From contig DASWRI010000085.1 in assembly GCA_036403235.1 (NCBI GenBank), positions 1-21,660 on the forward strand: a stretch of 21,660 nt of DNA, written 5' to 3'. Position numbers and translations under genes: made by a program. Positions 13,520-20,514 of the stretch are shown here, piece by piece. Each line of letters starts with the position of its first letter. Position 1 is the first letter of the stretch. Origin of the DNA: JBGTFE01 sp036403235 (GTDB lineage: Bacteria; Acidobacteriota; Blastocatellia; Pyrinomonadales; Pyrinomonadaceae). The notes beneath the pieces are model-generated. The model was not told the origin of the DNA. It was given only the letters and a program-made list of their open reading frames with translations, and did not search any database.

Positions 13520-14413
13520 ATGACTTATACAGTCAAACCGGGTGACACACTTTCGAAAATCGCCCAAAAGCTCGGAGTAACTTTAGCTGCATTACTGGAT
13601 GCAAATCCTAAGTTCAAGGCAAATCCGAATAAAATCAATGTCGGTGACGTTTTAAACGTTCCGAAAAACAAACCGGCTTCGCCTCCTCCGCCGCCAAAAC
13701 CGCCAACGCCGCCAAAACCCCTTTCACCGCCGGCGCCACCGCCGACGCCGCCCGTGCCGCCGACGCCCGAAACGTCAGGCGCGATACTGGGAAGTCTTTC
13801 GGCAAAATATGAAGTCGGCTCGCGCGGCCCGGGTACGGTTTCGACCGGAATCGGCGATGCGGGCGGAGCTTCCTACGGCTCTTACCAGATGACGAGCAAA
13901 CCGGCGGGCGGAACCGTAAAAAGATTCGTCATGGAGGCGAATTTTCCTTTTGCAAACGCGTTTAGCGGGCTCCTGCCGGGAACTGCCCAGTTTACAAGCG
14001 CCTGGAAACAACTGGCCGTTTCCAGCACGACGGCTTTTCAAAAATCCCAACACGATTTTATCGAGAATACGCATTACGACCCGTTCGTCGCAAAAATAAA
14101 AAGTCAGGACGGTTTGGATGTCACAAAGCGCTCCTTCGCGCTCCAAAACGTCATCTGGTCGACCGCCGTTCAGCACGGGCCGGGAAACTCGATAGCGCAT
14201 CTGGCTATCCAGAGCCTGCGCGGCTTAAGCCAGAGCGACCCGAGTTACGATAAAAAATTAATCGTCGCCATCTATGCCGAACGCGGCCGAAAAGACGCCA
14301 ACGGCGTTCTCGTACATTTCGCCCGGAACTCCGCCAAAGTTCAGGCCGGCGTCGCCGCCAGATTCGTCAGCGAAGAAAAAGACGCCTTGAAAATGCTGGC
14401 CGATGAGTCTTAA
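13520..14413 (+). CDS. LysM protein with a Pro-rich linker and an endolysin/VgrG-related-like C-terminal domain
   Basis: 297 residues in three parts. Residues 2-48 are a LysM glycan-binding module (YTVKPGDTLSKIAQKLGV, INVGDVLNVP). Residues 52-83 are mostly proline, including five consecutive prolines. Residues 88-297 recall a family often annotated as VgrG-related or phage-type peptidoglycan hydrolase: SAKYEVGSRGPGTVSTG, GGASYGSYQM, QHDFIENTHYDP, VIWSTAVQHGP and AIYAERGRKD. Glu98 is a candidate catalytic acid. I recognise the family from memory only, and lytic activity is inferred. There is no signal peptide, so export would need another route (lysis, a contractile injection system or type VI-like secretion), or the protein acts after cell breakage. 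It is a single-gene unit with its own strong promoter and terminator. Confidence 0.8.
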   Translation: MTYTVKPGDTLSKIAQKLGVTLAALLDANPKFKANPNKINVGDVLNVPKNKPASPPPPPKPPTPPKPLSPPAPPPTPPVPPTPETSGAILGSLSAKYEVGSRGPGTVSTGIGDAGGASYGSYQMTSKPAGGTVKRFVMEANFPFANAFSGLLPGTAQFTSAWKQLAVSSTTAFQKSQHDFIENTHYDPFVAKIKSQDGLDVTKRSFALQNVIWSTAVQHGPGNSIAHLAIQSLRGLSQSDPSYDKKLIVAIYAERGRKDANGVLVHFARNSAKVQAGVAARFVSEEKDALKMLADES

Positions 14414-14445
14414 GAAGTAAAAAATCTCTTAACTATTTATTTAGT

Positions 14446-14476
14446 AAAGCTGAAAGATAAATCTTTCAGCTTTTTT
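14446..14476 (+). terminator. Intrinsic terminator after the LysM gene
   Basis: AAAGCTGAAAGA (14446-14457) pairs perfectly with TCTTTCAGCTTT (14462-14473) around a four-base TAAA loop, followed by further T residues to 14476. It isolates the LysM gene from the tail-collar gene. The rest of the gap up to 14588 is AT-rich; I see no good promoter there, although the next gene should need one. Confidence 0.92.
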
Positions 14477-14588
14477 ATTTGTGCAGTTTTGGAATGTATC
14501 TCCGGAGTCGAAAAAAAATTGTAAGGTTTTAGGAAAAAAAGACATTAGCCATTAAAAGGGGAAAAAATAAAAAATTAGGAGAACAATT

Positions 14589-15194
14589 ATGAAAAAGAAT
14601 TTATCTTTATTTTTGGCTGTTGCGGTTATAGCAACAATCGTTTCTTTACTCACGCGCGCGACTGAAGTCGGCGCCCAGCAAGCGACCGACAGTGCTCCGA
14701 TTGGCTCAATCGTGGCTTGGCCCGGTGCAAAAACTAAAATCCCTAAAGGCTGGAGAGAATGTGACGGCAGTGAAGTAGACAAAAACCAATTCAAGGTTTT
14801 AGCCGATAGACTCGGAACTTTTTGGGGCGGAACCGCTACCGATAAAATTAAGCTGCCGGATTTACGCGGCTACTTTTTACGCGGTGTTAGCGGAAGCAGC
14901 GATGTTGACCCGGACAAGATGCGTCGAAGCCCGAGAGGCAGCGGTACAAGTAACGACGTCGGTTCTATCCAGAATGATATATTCGGCGCACATTCGCATA
15001 CACTTTTGACCGGCGGGACCGTGTTTACCAGTACGCCTACTGCAACCAGCGAATGGAAATCCGGTTTTGCTCCGGGCGATGCATTCAGGGACAACGGCGC
15101 CAGCGGAGTCAGCAGAAGCCCTATCAATGAAAACGGCGGCAAAGAAACACGCCCGAAAAATGCCAATGTTTATTGGATTATCAGAATTGAATAA
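14589..15194 (+). CDS. Secreted phage tail-collar-domain protein
   Basis: 201 residues. Residues 1-29 form a signal peptide: MKKN, hydrophobic core LSLFLAVAVIATIVSLL, and likely cleavage after VGA. The mature part starts SAPIGSIVAWPG and continues IPKGWRECDGSEVDKNQF, then KLPDLRGYFLRGV (about 88-100), all hallmarks of the phage Tail Collar domain (Pfam PF07484 type). GAHSHTL (133-139) has the HxH motif seen in fibre tips, and ETRPKNANVYWIIRIE closes the domain. AGGAGA (14577-14582) precedes the ATG. Tail collar proteins are normally virion parts; the signal peptide suggests a surface or secreted role here. There is no neighbouring phage gene, and the target is unknown. Confidence 0.88.
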   Translation: MKKNLSLFLAVAVIATIVSLLTRATEVGAQQATDSAPIGSIVAWPGAKTKIPKGWRECDGSEVDKNQFKVLADRLGTFWGGTATDKIKLPDLRGYFLRGVSGSSDVDPDKMRRSPRGSGTSNDVGSIQNDIFGAHSHTLLTGGTVFTSTPTATSEWKSGFAPGDAFRDNGASGVSRSPINENGGKETRPKNANVYWIIRIE

Positions 15195-15254
15195 ATAAGC
15201 TCAATAAGTCCAAAAACTAAAGCGCGCCCATGATTTCACGTTAAACTTTAAAAT

Positions 15255-15288
15255 AAAAAAGCCGGGAAATATTAATTCCCGGCTTTTT
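15255..15288. terminator. Bidirectional intrinsic terminator between convergent genes
   Basis: GCCGGGAA (15261-15268) pairs with TTCCCGGC (15276-15283) around a seven-base loop, with A6 before and T5 after. A-tract plus T-tract lets it work on both strands. It lies between the tail-collar gene (ending 15194) and the convergent M13 peptidase gene (ending 15329), so it can serve both. Confidence 0.9.
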
Positions 15289-15328
15289 ACTTAGCAAGCT
15301 ATCCGTTTTTTGAAACGTGCGGTTTGTG

Positions 15329-17356
15329 TTACCAAACCTTACAAATATCGGCTCGAATCATTTTATCGCCCTGTTTACAGGCGAAGGCCGAGGCGAATTC
15401 CGGCATGTTCGACATCGGGCCGTTGACGCGCCAGCGCGGGAGGGCGTGCGGGTCGCCGAGCACCTGGAGACGTTCGGCTTCGGCCGTGCCTTTCGCGGCC
15501 CAGACCTGCGCCCAGCCTAAAAAGAAACGCTGTTCGGCCGTAAAGCCGTCGATGTCGGCCGGGCGCGGCTTGCCTTCGAGCGATTTTTTGAAAGCGTAAT
15601 AAGCCATCGTCAAACCGCCGAGGTCGGCCGTGTTTTCGCCGAGCGTCAGACGTCCGTTCATATTCAAGCCGGGCTGCACCTCGTAGCCGCTGAACTGATT
15701 GGCGACGCACGAAACGCGTTCCTCGAATTTGGCGCGGTCTTCTTCAGTCCACCACGATTTGAGATTGCCTTCGGCGTCGAATTTACTGCCCTGGTCGTCA
15801 AAGCCGTGCGTGATTTCGTGACCGATGACCGCGCCGATGGCGCCGTAATTTATCGCGTCGTCGGCGTTAAAGTTGAAAAACGGCGGCTGCAAAATTCCGG
15901 CCGGAAAAGTGATGTCGTTGTTGACCGACGAATACGAAGCATTGACCGTCGGCGCGGTAAATCCCCAGCGCGTGCGGTCGGTCGGCTGATTGATGTCTTT
16001 CTGGTTGCGCGCGATGTCGAATTGATTAATTCGCATCACGTTCAGCGCGTAGGATTTCTGGTCAATCTTTGCCAATCCCTGGTAGCCGCGCAGTTTGTCG
16101 GGATAACCGATTTTGCGCTTAAAGGCGGCGAGTTTTGCCTGCGCTTTCTGCTTCGTTGCGGCCGACATCCAGTCGAGCTGGTTGATGCGCTCGCGGTAAG
16201 CGGCGAAAAGATTGTCAATCATCTCGTTCATGCGCTTTTTGGCGTCGGCCGTAAACGCTTTTTTGACGAATTCCTGTCCGAGCGCTTCGCCGAGCGAGTT
16301 GTCGGTCGCGCCGATACAGCGACGCCAGCGCGGCTGCATTTCCTTTGTGCCCGAAAGATATTTGCCGAAGAAGTTAAAGTTTTCCGTCTCAAACGCTTTC
16401 GAGAGGCGCGACGCAGCCGAATTTATGAGCATCCAGCGCAGATAGGTTTTCCAGTCCTGGATGGAAACATCGGTCAGCATCTTGTTTACTTCCGTGAAAA
16501 AATCCGGCTGCCCGACGTTTATTTCCGTCACGGCCGGAACGCCGCGCGTCGTCATATAATTTGCCCACGAAAAGTTCGGCGTCATTTGAGAAAATTCCGC
16601 CAAAGGCTTTTTATTGTAATTTTTGTCCGGGTCGCGCAGCTGGACGGGCGCGAGCGAAGCGTTCGCCAGACGCGTCTGTATCGTCATCACGGTTTTCGCG
16701 TTAGATGCGGCTTTATCCGCGTCGTCGCCGAGCAGCTTGAACATATTCGTCGAATATTCGACAAACTTCGCGCGCGTTTCGACCGATTTGGCGTCGTCCT
16801 TCGTGTAATAATCGCGGTTCGGCAGGCTCAGCCCGCCCTGTCTGATATTGACAATCACCGTTCCGCTGTTTTTCGCATCAGGCCCGCCGCTGAAACCGAA
16901 CAGGGCGGGAATGCCCATCGAGTGAAACATCGCGATTTCCCGGACGACGTCCTGCGTGGTTTTGATTTTGTTGATTTGTTTGAAATAAGGCTTGAGCGGT
17001 TTCATGCCCGCTTTTTCGATGGTCGCCTCGTCCATACACGAAGCGTAGAAATCGCCGATAAGCTGCGTGTCGCTGCCCGCGGCGGATTTGGATTTGGCGG
17101 CGTTTTCCAAAACTTCTTTTAAGGTGGCGTAATTGTTTTCGCCCAGAATATTAAAAGTTCCCCAGCGCGAATAAGCGGCGGGAATTTCCGTGTTTTTCAG
17201 CCAGCTTCCGTTGGCATATTGAAAAAAGTCGTCGCAGGCGTCGGCCGAAGTGTCCATTCGGCTCAGGTCAAACGCTTTGGTCTGGGCCACCGCCGACGTG
17301 CAAACGGCCACGAGAACGGCGAGGGCAATCATAAATCGAAAGCTAAATTTGTGCAT
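15329..17356 (-). CDS. Secreted M13-family metallopeptidase (neprilysin/PepO-like)
   Basis: 675 residues, normal for the family. A signal peptide is clear (MHKFSFRF, then MIALAVLVAVCTSAVA, likely cleavage before QTKAF). The mature start has the family's CDDFFQYANGSW. The zinc site is HEITH (His513, Glu514, His517) with GENTADLGG supplying Glu574 and Asp578. The C-terminus keeps the CKQGDKMIR...CKVW ending. M13 enzymes are zinc oligopeptidases, here probably periplasmic or surface-bound. The substrate-binding NAYY motif reads NASY (VNASYSSVNNDITFPAG), a Tyr-to-Ser change. Shine-Dalgarno GAGGAG lies upstream of the ATG. It is probably transcribed alone, with a TATAAT box just upstream. Acidobacteriota often carry many such enzymes. 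Confidence 0.95.
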   Translation of the reverse strand: MHKFSFRFMIALAVLVAVCTSAVAQTKAFDLSRMDTSADACDDFFQYANGSWLKNTEIPAAYSRWGTFNILGENNYATLKEVLENAAKSKSAAGSDTQLIGDFYASCMDEATIEKAGMKPLKPYFKQINKIKTTQDVVREIAMFHSMGIPALFGFSGGPDAKNSGTVIVNIRQGGLSLPNRDYYTKDDAKSVETRAKFVEYSTNMFKLLGDDADKAASNAKTVMTIQTRLANASLAPVQLRDPDKNYNKKPLAEFSQMTPNFSWANYMTTRGVPAVTEINVGQPDFFTEVNKMLTDVSIQDWKTYLRWMLINSAASRLSKAFETENFNFFGKYLSGTKEMQPRWRRCIGATDNSLGEALGQEFVKKAFTADAKKRMNEMIDNLFAAYRERINQLDWMSAATKQKAQAKLAAFKRKIGYPDKLRGYQGLAKIDQKSYALNVMRINQFDIARNQKDINQPTDRTRWGFTAPTVNASYSSVNNDITFPAGILQPPFFNFNADDAINYGAIGAVIGHEITHGFDDQGSKFDAEGNLKSWWTEEDRAKFEERVSCVANQFSGYEVQPGLNMNGRLTLGENTADLGGLTMAYYAFKKSLEGKPRPADIDGFTAEQRFFLGWAQVWAAKGTAEAERLQVLGDPHALPRWRVNGPMSNMPEFASAFACKQGDKMIRADICKVW

Positions 17357-17393
17357 TTTTGTCTCCTCAGGATTTGTTGATATGTTGTTGTAA

Positions 17394-17399
17394 ATTATA
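17394..17399 (-). promoter_or_regulatory. Candidate -10 box for the M13 peptidase gene
   Basis: On the minus strand, a perfect TATAAT lies 38 bases upstream of the ATG, at a sensible distance for a short leader with GAGGAG. The hexamer 17 nt further upstream (TAAACC) is a poor -35, so only the -10 is supported. Its presence suggests the peptidase has its own promoter and is not merely the last gene of the plsC operon. Confidence 0.4.
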
Positions 17400-17446
17400 C
17401 GGCATTTCGGGGAAAAGGTTTAGGAGAAATCAAAGGTTAGAGGCTG

Positions 17447-17511
17447 GAGATTAGTAAGAAATTTTCGCTAATCTTTGCTTGTCAATTTTAATCTTGAACA
17501 AAACTAATCTC
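17447..17511. repeat. Imperfect inverted repeat between plsC and the M13 peptidase gene
   Basis: GAGATTAGT (17447-17455) is inversely repeated at 17503-17511, and an inner GATTAG can alternatively pair with CTAATC near 17468-17473. The word ATCTT/TAATCT recurs between the arms. The outer arm ends at the last base of the plsC stop codon. There is no U-tract on the minus strand, so it is a weak candidate for the plsC 3' end structure. It resembles the other word-repeat hairpins of the window but is less perfect. Confidence 0.4.
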
Positions 17512-18257
17512 TAAATGACGGGAATAAATTTTTCGCACACCTTTTCCCGAAGTTTTCGCGCCAGTTCCTTGCGATTCGGGTCTTGAACCGGCTCGTCGCC
17601 GAAATTGATAATCGCCGTAAATTCATGCACTTGAAAGACCCGCCACATATGCTCCGCCAAACTCCGGTCGTCCCACCAGCAAATCGTTTCGCTCGGCTTC
17701 AATTCGTTTTCGGGCGTTCGATAGCTGATGGCGGCGTACGAGACGGGCAAATCCGTCTCAGCGGCAAATTTGAGAAAAGAAGAATTAAACGGCAAAACTT
17801 CTTCGCCTTTGGTGCTCGTGCCTTCGGGAAAAATGATGACGCCTTCGCCCTCGCTTAATTTTTTTATAATTTCCCGCCCGGCGCGCGGAATGTCGCGCCT
17901 ATTTTTGCGATTTATAAAAATCATTCCCAAATCGCCGACCATTTTTCCGGCGAAAGGCCAATTTTCAATCTCGCCTTTCGCGACGAAAACGCCTTCCGCG
18001 ACGGCCCGGAGCGCGGGAATATCGACGTAGCTCAGATGATTTGAAACGAGAAAAAAAGGCGGCTGCGGCGCGCGCCCGGCGACTTCGATGCGCATTCCCG
18101 AAATTTTGACAAACGCCCGCGCCCACGAGCGAAAAATTATCTGCCGCCAGAAAGCCTTGTTCGGAACAAAAAACGCGCCGGCAAACCAGATTAAATAAAA
18201 TCCGAGAGTGGAAACGGAAAATGCGGCGAAACGAGCGGCGGCGCGAATATTTTTCAT
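17511..18257 (-). CDS. Lysophospholipid/1-acyl-glycerol-3-phosphate acyltransferase, PlsC family
   Basis: 248 residues. A hydrophobic N-terminal segment (about 8-32, FAAFSVSTLGFYLIWFAGAFF) anchors it to the inner membrane. The acyltransferase motifs follow in order: NHLSYVD (His74 and Asp79, catalytic), GMIFINR (111-117), FPEGTS (143-148) and the Pro of LPVSYAAIS (170-178). The likely reaction is acylation of lysophosphatidic acid or a related lysolipid. The ATG at 18255-18257 has no Shine-Dalgarno: the 60 nt before it are an intergenic hairpin repeat. It is the last gene of the HD, TonB_C, plsC group. Because other lysolipid acyltransferases share these motifs, the exact substrate is open. 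Confidence 0.92.
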   Translation of the reverse strand: MKNIRAAARFAAFSVSTLGFYLIWFAGAFFVPNKAFWRQIIFRSWARAFVKISGMRIEVAGRAPQPPFFLVSNHLSYVDIPALRAVAEGVFVAKGEIENWPFAGKMVGDLGMIFINRKNRRDIPRAGREIIKKLSEGEGVIIFPEGTSTKGEEVLPFNSSFLKFAAETDLPVSYAAISYRTPENELKPSETICWWDDRSLAEHMWRVFQVHEFTAIINFGDEPVQDPNRKELARKLREKVCEKFIPVI

Positions 18258-18264
18258 AAATGGA

Positions 18265-18324
18265 AAATGGAAAGCGGAAAATTAAAAATTAAGAAATGGA
18301 TTTTATATTTTCCGCTTTCCGTTT
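18265..18324. repeat. Intergenic inverted-repeat element between the TonB_C gene and plsC
   Basis: GGAAAGCGGAAAAT (18269-18282) is a perfect inverted copy of 18307-18320. With a G:T pair and three more A:T pairs the stem reaches 18 pairs (18265-18282 with 18307-18324) around a 24-nt loop. The outer part continues the word ATGGAAA in tandem. It starts eight bases upstream of the plsC ATG and ends three bases from the TonB_C stop codon, so it fills nearly the whole 69-nt gap and occupies the place of the plsC ribosome-binding site. Confidence 0.75.
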
Positions 18325-18326
18325 AT

Positions 18327-19220
18327 TCAGTCTTTCTCGATTTTCTTAAAATTGTAGCGCAGCAGAACGCGCATCGGCAAAGATTTCCCGTTTCTCGAAG
18401 CCGGTCGCCACTGCATTCGACGAATCGTTTCCGTCACCGACTCGTCGAGGCCGAACCCGGCCCAGCGAACGATTTCGGTTTTTAGAAGTTTGCCGCTCGC
18501 GTCGACTTCGATTTCAATATCGACGGTCGCCTCGACAAAATAAAGCGACGCGAGCGGCGTGTATTCGGGCTTGATTCTTTGATACGGCAGCGGCGGGCGA
18601 AAATTTTTCGCCTCGGCCGAATCTTCCGCCGGCAGCTCCTCGATGTTCTGCGCGCGCTTTTCGTTTAATTCTTCCGCGCCGACCGCTTTCAGTTTTTCGT
18701 AAATTTCCGTCGACAGATTATCGACGGACGCAAAAAGCTCTTTGTCGGCGGCGGCGGGCGTTTTCGCTTCAAAGCTTTTGAGCTTCCAGAAAACGAGCCG
18801 TCCGGTGCGCGCGCTGGCGACGTAAACGACGGCGTAAGATTCGTAAAATTCCGCCTTTGCAAAGGTCGAGCGTCTCTGATTAATCGCTTTTACGAGCAGG
18901 AAATAATCGCAGCCGACGCGCGCGCCGATGATTTTCGATTCTCCGGTCGTCAAATTAAAGGGATTTTCGTAATTTTCCGCGCGAAAAGCCGTCTCGCTTA
19001 ACGACGCGTCGAGAATTTTTAATTTTGCTGAAAGGGAAGTTTCCAGTTTTCCGGCGTAATTCACGCTCTGCTCGGTTTTTTCGGGAACGAGTAAAGCGAG
19101 TTTCTGCGCCGACAAAGTTGGGACGAAAAGGAACATTAAACCATAGAGACACAGAGACACAGAGATTTTTATTTTTTCTCTGTGTTTTTGTGTCTCTGTG
19201 GTGAAATTAAAAATTCTCAT
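18327..19220 (-). CDS. Periplasmic protein with a CsgG/TolB-N-like N-terminal region and a TonB C-terminal domain
   Basis: 297 residues from the ATG at 19218-19220, which overlaps the TGA of the upstream HD gene as ATGA; the frame is open further upstream but that stretch shadows the HD gene. Residues 1-38 are an export signal (basic region to 18, then ISVSLCLYGLMFLFVPTLSA). Residues 39-185 (KLALLVPEKTE, GARVGCDYFLLV, RTGRLVFWKLKSF) loosely recall the CsgG/TolB-N type of periplasmic domain; this is uncertain. Residues about 208-293 are a TonB_C domain (RPPLPYQRIKPEY, ATVDIEIEVDASGKL, SVTETIRRMQWRPA). The Pro-rich periplasmic linker of true TonB is missing, so direct energy transduction is doubtful. 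Residues 7-27 are encoded by an inverted-repeat element. Confidence 0.75.
   Translation of the reverse strand: MRIFNFTTETQKHREKIKISVSLCLYGLMFLFVPTLSAQKLALLVPEKTEQSVNYAGKLETSLSAKLKILDASLSETAFRAENYENPFNLTTGESKIIGARVGCDYFLLVKAINQRRSTFAKAEFYESYAVVYVASARTGRLVFWKLKSFEAKTPAAADKELFASVDNLSTEIYEKLKAVGAEELNEKRAQNIEELPAEDSAEAKNFRPPLPYQRIKPEYTPLASLYFVEATVDIEIEVDASGKLLKTEIVRWAGFGLDESVTETIRRMQWRPASRNGKSLPMRVLLRYNFKKIEKD
19140..19202. repeat. CACAGAGA-word inverted repeat inside the 5' end of a gene
   Basis: The arm 19140-19165 pairs over all 26 positions with 19177-19202, with only three G:T pairs, around an 11-nt T-rich loop. The left arm is ACCATAGAG followed by ACACAGAG words in tandem. Similar CACAGAGACACAGAG-type spacers are familiar to me from many environmental bacterial genomes as non-coding repeats. 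Here the element is inside the reading frame of the TonB_C gene. Confidence 0.85.
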
Positions 19221-20500
19221 TTCGAATGATAAAGCTTTGCAATCTCGCTTTTGAGCTCGGGCGGAAAGCAGACGCGGTAAATCTGATAGCCTTTTTGCAG
19301 ACCGCGCACGGCGGCGCTGATTTCCGAGATTTCGCGAATTTGCGGGCGCGAAAAGCCTTCTTCGACCCAAATCAGGTTTTTCGGCTCGCTCGACGTTTTT
19401 GTGTAAAAGTAATACGGAACGTCGCCGGCATAATCTTCGGTAAAATAATATTGGGTGTCGAAACCCGCCTCCGAGACGAGTTTTCTGGTTTTTTCGATAA
19501 ATTCGTGCCGTTCGTCTTCGGGCATATCGAGGTCGAAAACCTTAAAAAGCCGTCGGTTTAAGAATCGTTTCGATAAATCCGACAGAATTTTATCGTCCGC
19601 ATTGTGCCATTGTTTGATGTGAAACATGACGTCCGAATCGTCGAGTTCGAGATGCTCTTTGAGCGAAAGTCGTTCGTTTTTTAAGATTTTCTCAAACGGC
19701 GTCCCGCGCGCGTACCAGACGTTTCGCCCGACCTCGAAAAGATGCAGGGCGCGCCGCAGAAGCGAGCGCAGAACGGCTTCGGCCGAGCGCAGAGTGCGGT
19801 GAAAATAGACCTGCCGGAACATATAATAGCGCGCCTGCAAATAATCTTCGACGGCGTAAATGCCGCGCGCCGAAACGTATAAACGGTCATTTTCGCGGTC
19901 GATTTCGAGCGATTTGATAATCCATTCGAGGTCGTAAATTCCGTATTTCGCGCCCGTCATCAGAGAATCGCGCAGCAGGTAATCCATGCGGTCGACGTCG
20001 AGCTGCGACGAAACGAGCTGCGCCAGCGCCACCGGGCGAAAATCGCCGCGAATGATGGCGGCGACGTTTTCGGGCAGCTCGGCCGAATACGCGCGCAAAA
20101 CTTGTCCGACTTCCGTCTCGCCGCTCAAAACCGCGTCAATCGTAAACTGCTCGTGATGAAAATTCAGAATGGTTTCGATAACGTGCGAAAACGCGCCGTG
20201 ACCGATGTCGTGCAAAAGGGCGGCGACGCGCACCGCCGTCCGCGCTTCGTCGGCGATTTCGTATTTGCTGCAAAGCTTGTCTAAAATTCTGGTCGCCAGA
20301 TGCAAAGCGCCAAGCGAGTGCGTAAAACGCGAATGCTCGGCCGCCTGATAAGCGAAATGCGCCAGCCCGAGCTGCTTTATTCGCCGCAGGCGTTGAAATT
20401 CGGCGGTGTCAATCAAGCGTACGAGAAGCCTTCCTTCGTCCGAGTTTGTCTTGAGACGAATAATGTTGTGAACCGAGTCGCGGTATATTTTTTCCGACAG
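19217..20500 (-). CDS. HD-domain phosphohydrolase, SAMHD1/YwfO type, probable CTG start
   Basis: 427 residues if started at CTG (20498-20500). Metal-binding residues are His61 (RFTHSLG), His97-Asp98 (LLHDIGHGAFSH) and Asp168/Asp170 (SSQLDVDRMDYLLRD), the HD pattern of SAMHD1-like dNTP or nucleotide phosphohydrolases. The conserved N-terminus SEKIYRDSVHNIIRL (2-16), followed by IDTAEFQRLRRIKQLG, lies upstream of the first usual start codon (TTG at 20414-20416), which would remove it. No ATG, GTG or TTG exists between that TTG and the in-frame TAA at 20513-20515. CTG is preceded by AAGGAG with eight-base spacing. The stop TGA overlaps the next ATG. The substrate is unknown. Confidence 0.9.
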   Translation of the reverse strand: MSEKIYRDSVHNIIRLKTNSDEGRLLVRLIDTAEFQRLRRIKQLGLAHFAYQAAEHSRFTHSLGALHLATRILDKLCSKYEIADEARTAVRVAALLHDIGHGAFSHVIETILNFHHEQFTIDAVLSGETEVGQVLRAYSAELPENVAAIIRGDFRPVALAQLVSSQLDVDRMDYLLRDSLMTGAKYGIYDLEWIIKSLEIDRENDRLYVSARGIYAVEDYLQARYYMFRQVYFHRTLRSAEAVLRSLLRRALHLFEVGRNVWYARGTPFEKILKNERLSLKEHLELDDSDVMFHIKQWHNADDKILSDLSKRFLNRRLFKVFDLDMPEDERHEFIEKTRKLVSEAGFDTQYYFTEDYAGDVPYYFYTKTSSEPKNLIWVEEGFSRPQIREISEISAAVRGLQKGYQIYRVCFPPELKSEIAKLYHSK

Positions 20501-20508
20501 ATTTGACG

Positions 20509-20514
20509 CTCCTT
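20509..20514 (-). promoter_or_regulatory. Shine-Dalgarno that supports a CTG start
   Basis: On the minus strand AAGGAG is followed after eight bases (20508-20501) by CTG TCG GAA AAA ATA TAC. The site has no other start codon at proper spacing in any frame that continues, and the frame it serves is the conserved KIYRDxVH beginning of the HD protein. This decides the start. Confidence 0.7.

Noticed and set aside
13520..15194. Prophage remnant made of the LysM and tail-collar genes
   Set aside because: Each gene has its own terminator, no integrase, capsid, portal or attachment-site repeats are seen, and the collar protein has a signal peptide. Phage ancestry of the domains is likely, but a prophage is not supported.
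15806..17122. A 438-codon open frame on the + strand
   Set aside because: It lies fully antisense to the M13 peptidase, whose signal peptide, HExxH and C-terminus are unmistakable. The antisense product is Arg/Phe/Val-rich without recognisable motifs.
19221..19370. N-terminal extension of the TonB_C gene up to 19370
   Set aside because: That stretch overlaps the 3' end of the HD gene out of frame and reads as basic low-information sequence; the ATGA overlap start at 19218-19220 gives a signal peptide.
19217..20416. TTG start at 20414-20416 for the HD gene
   Set aside because: It would delete the conserved KIYRDxVHNII beginning and has no Shine-Dalgarno at proper spacing; the CTG at 20498-20500 has both.
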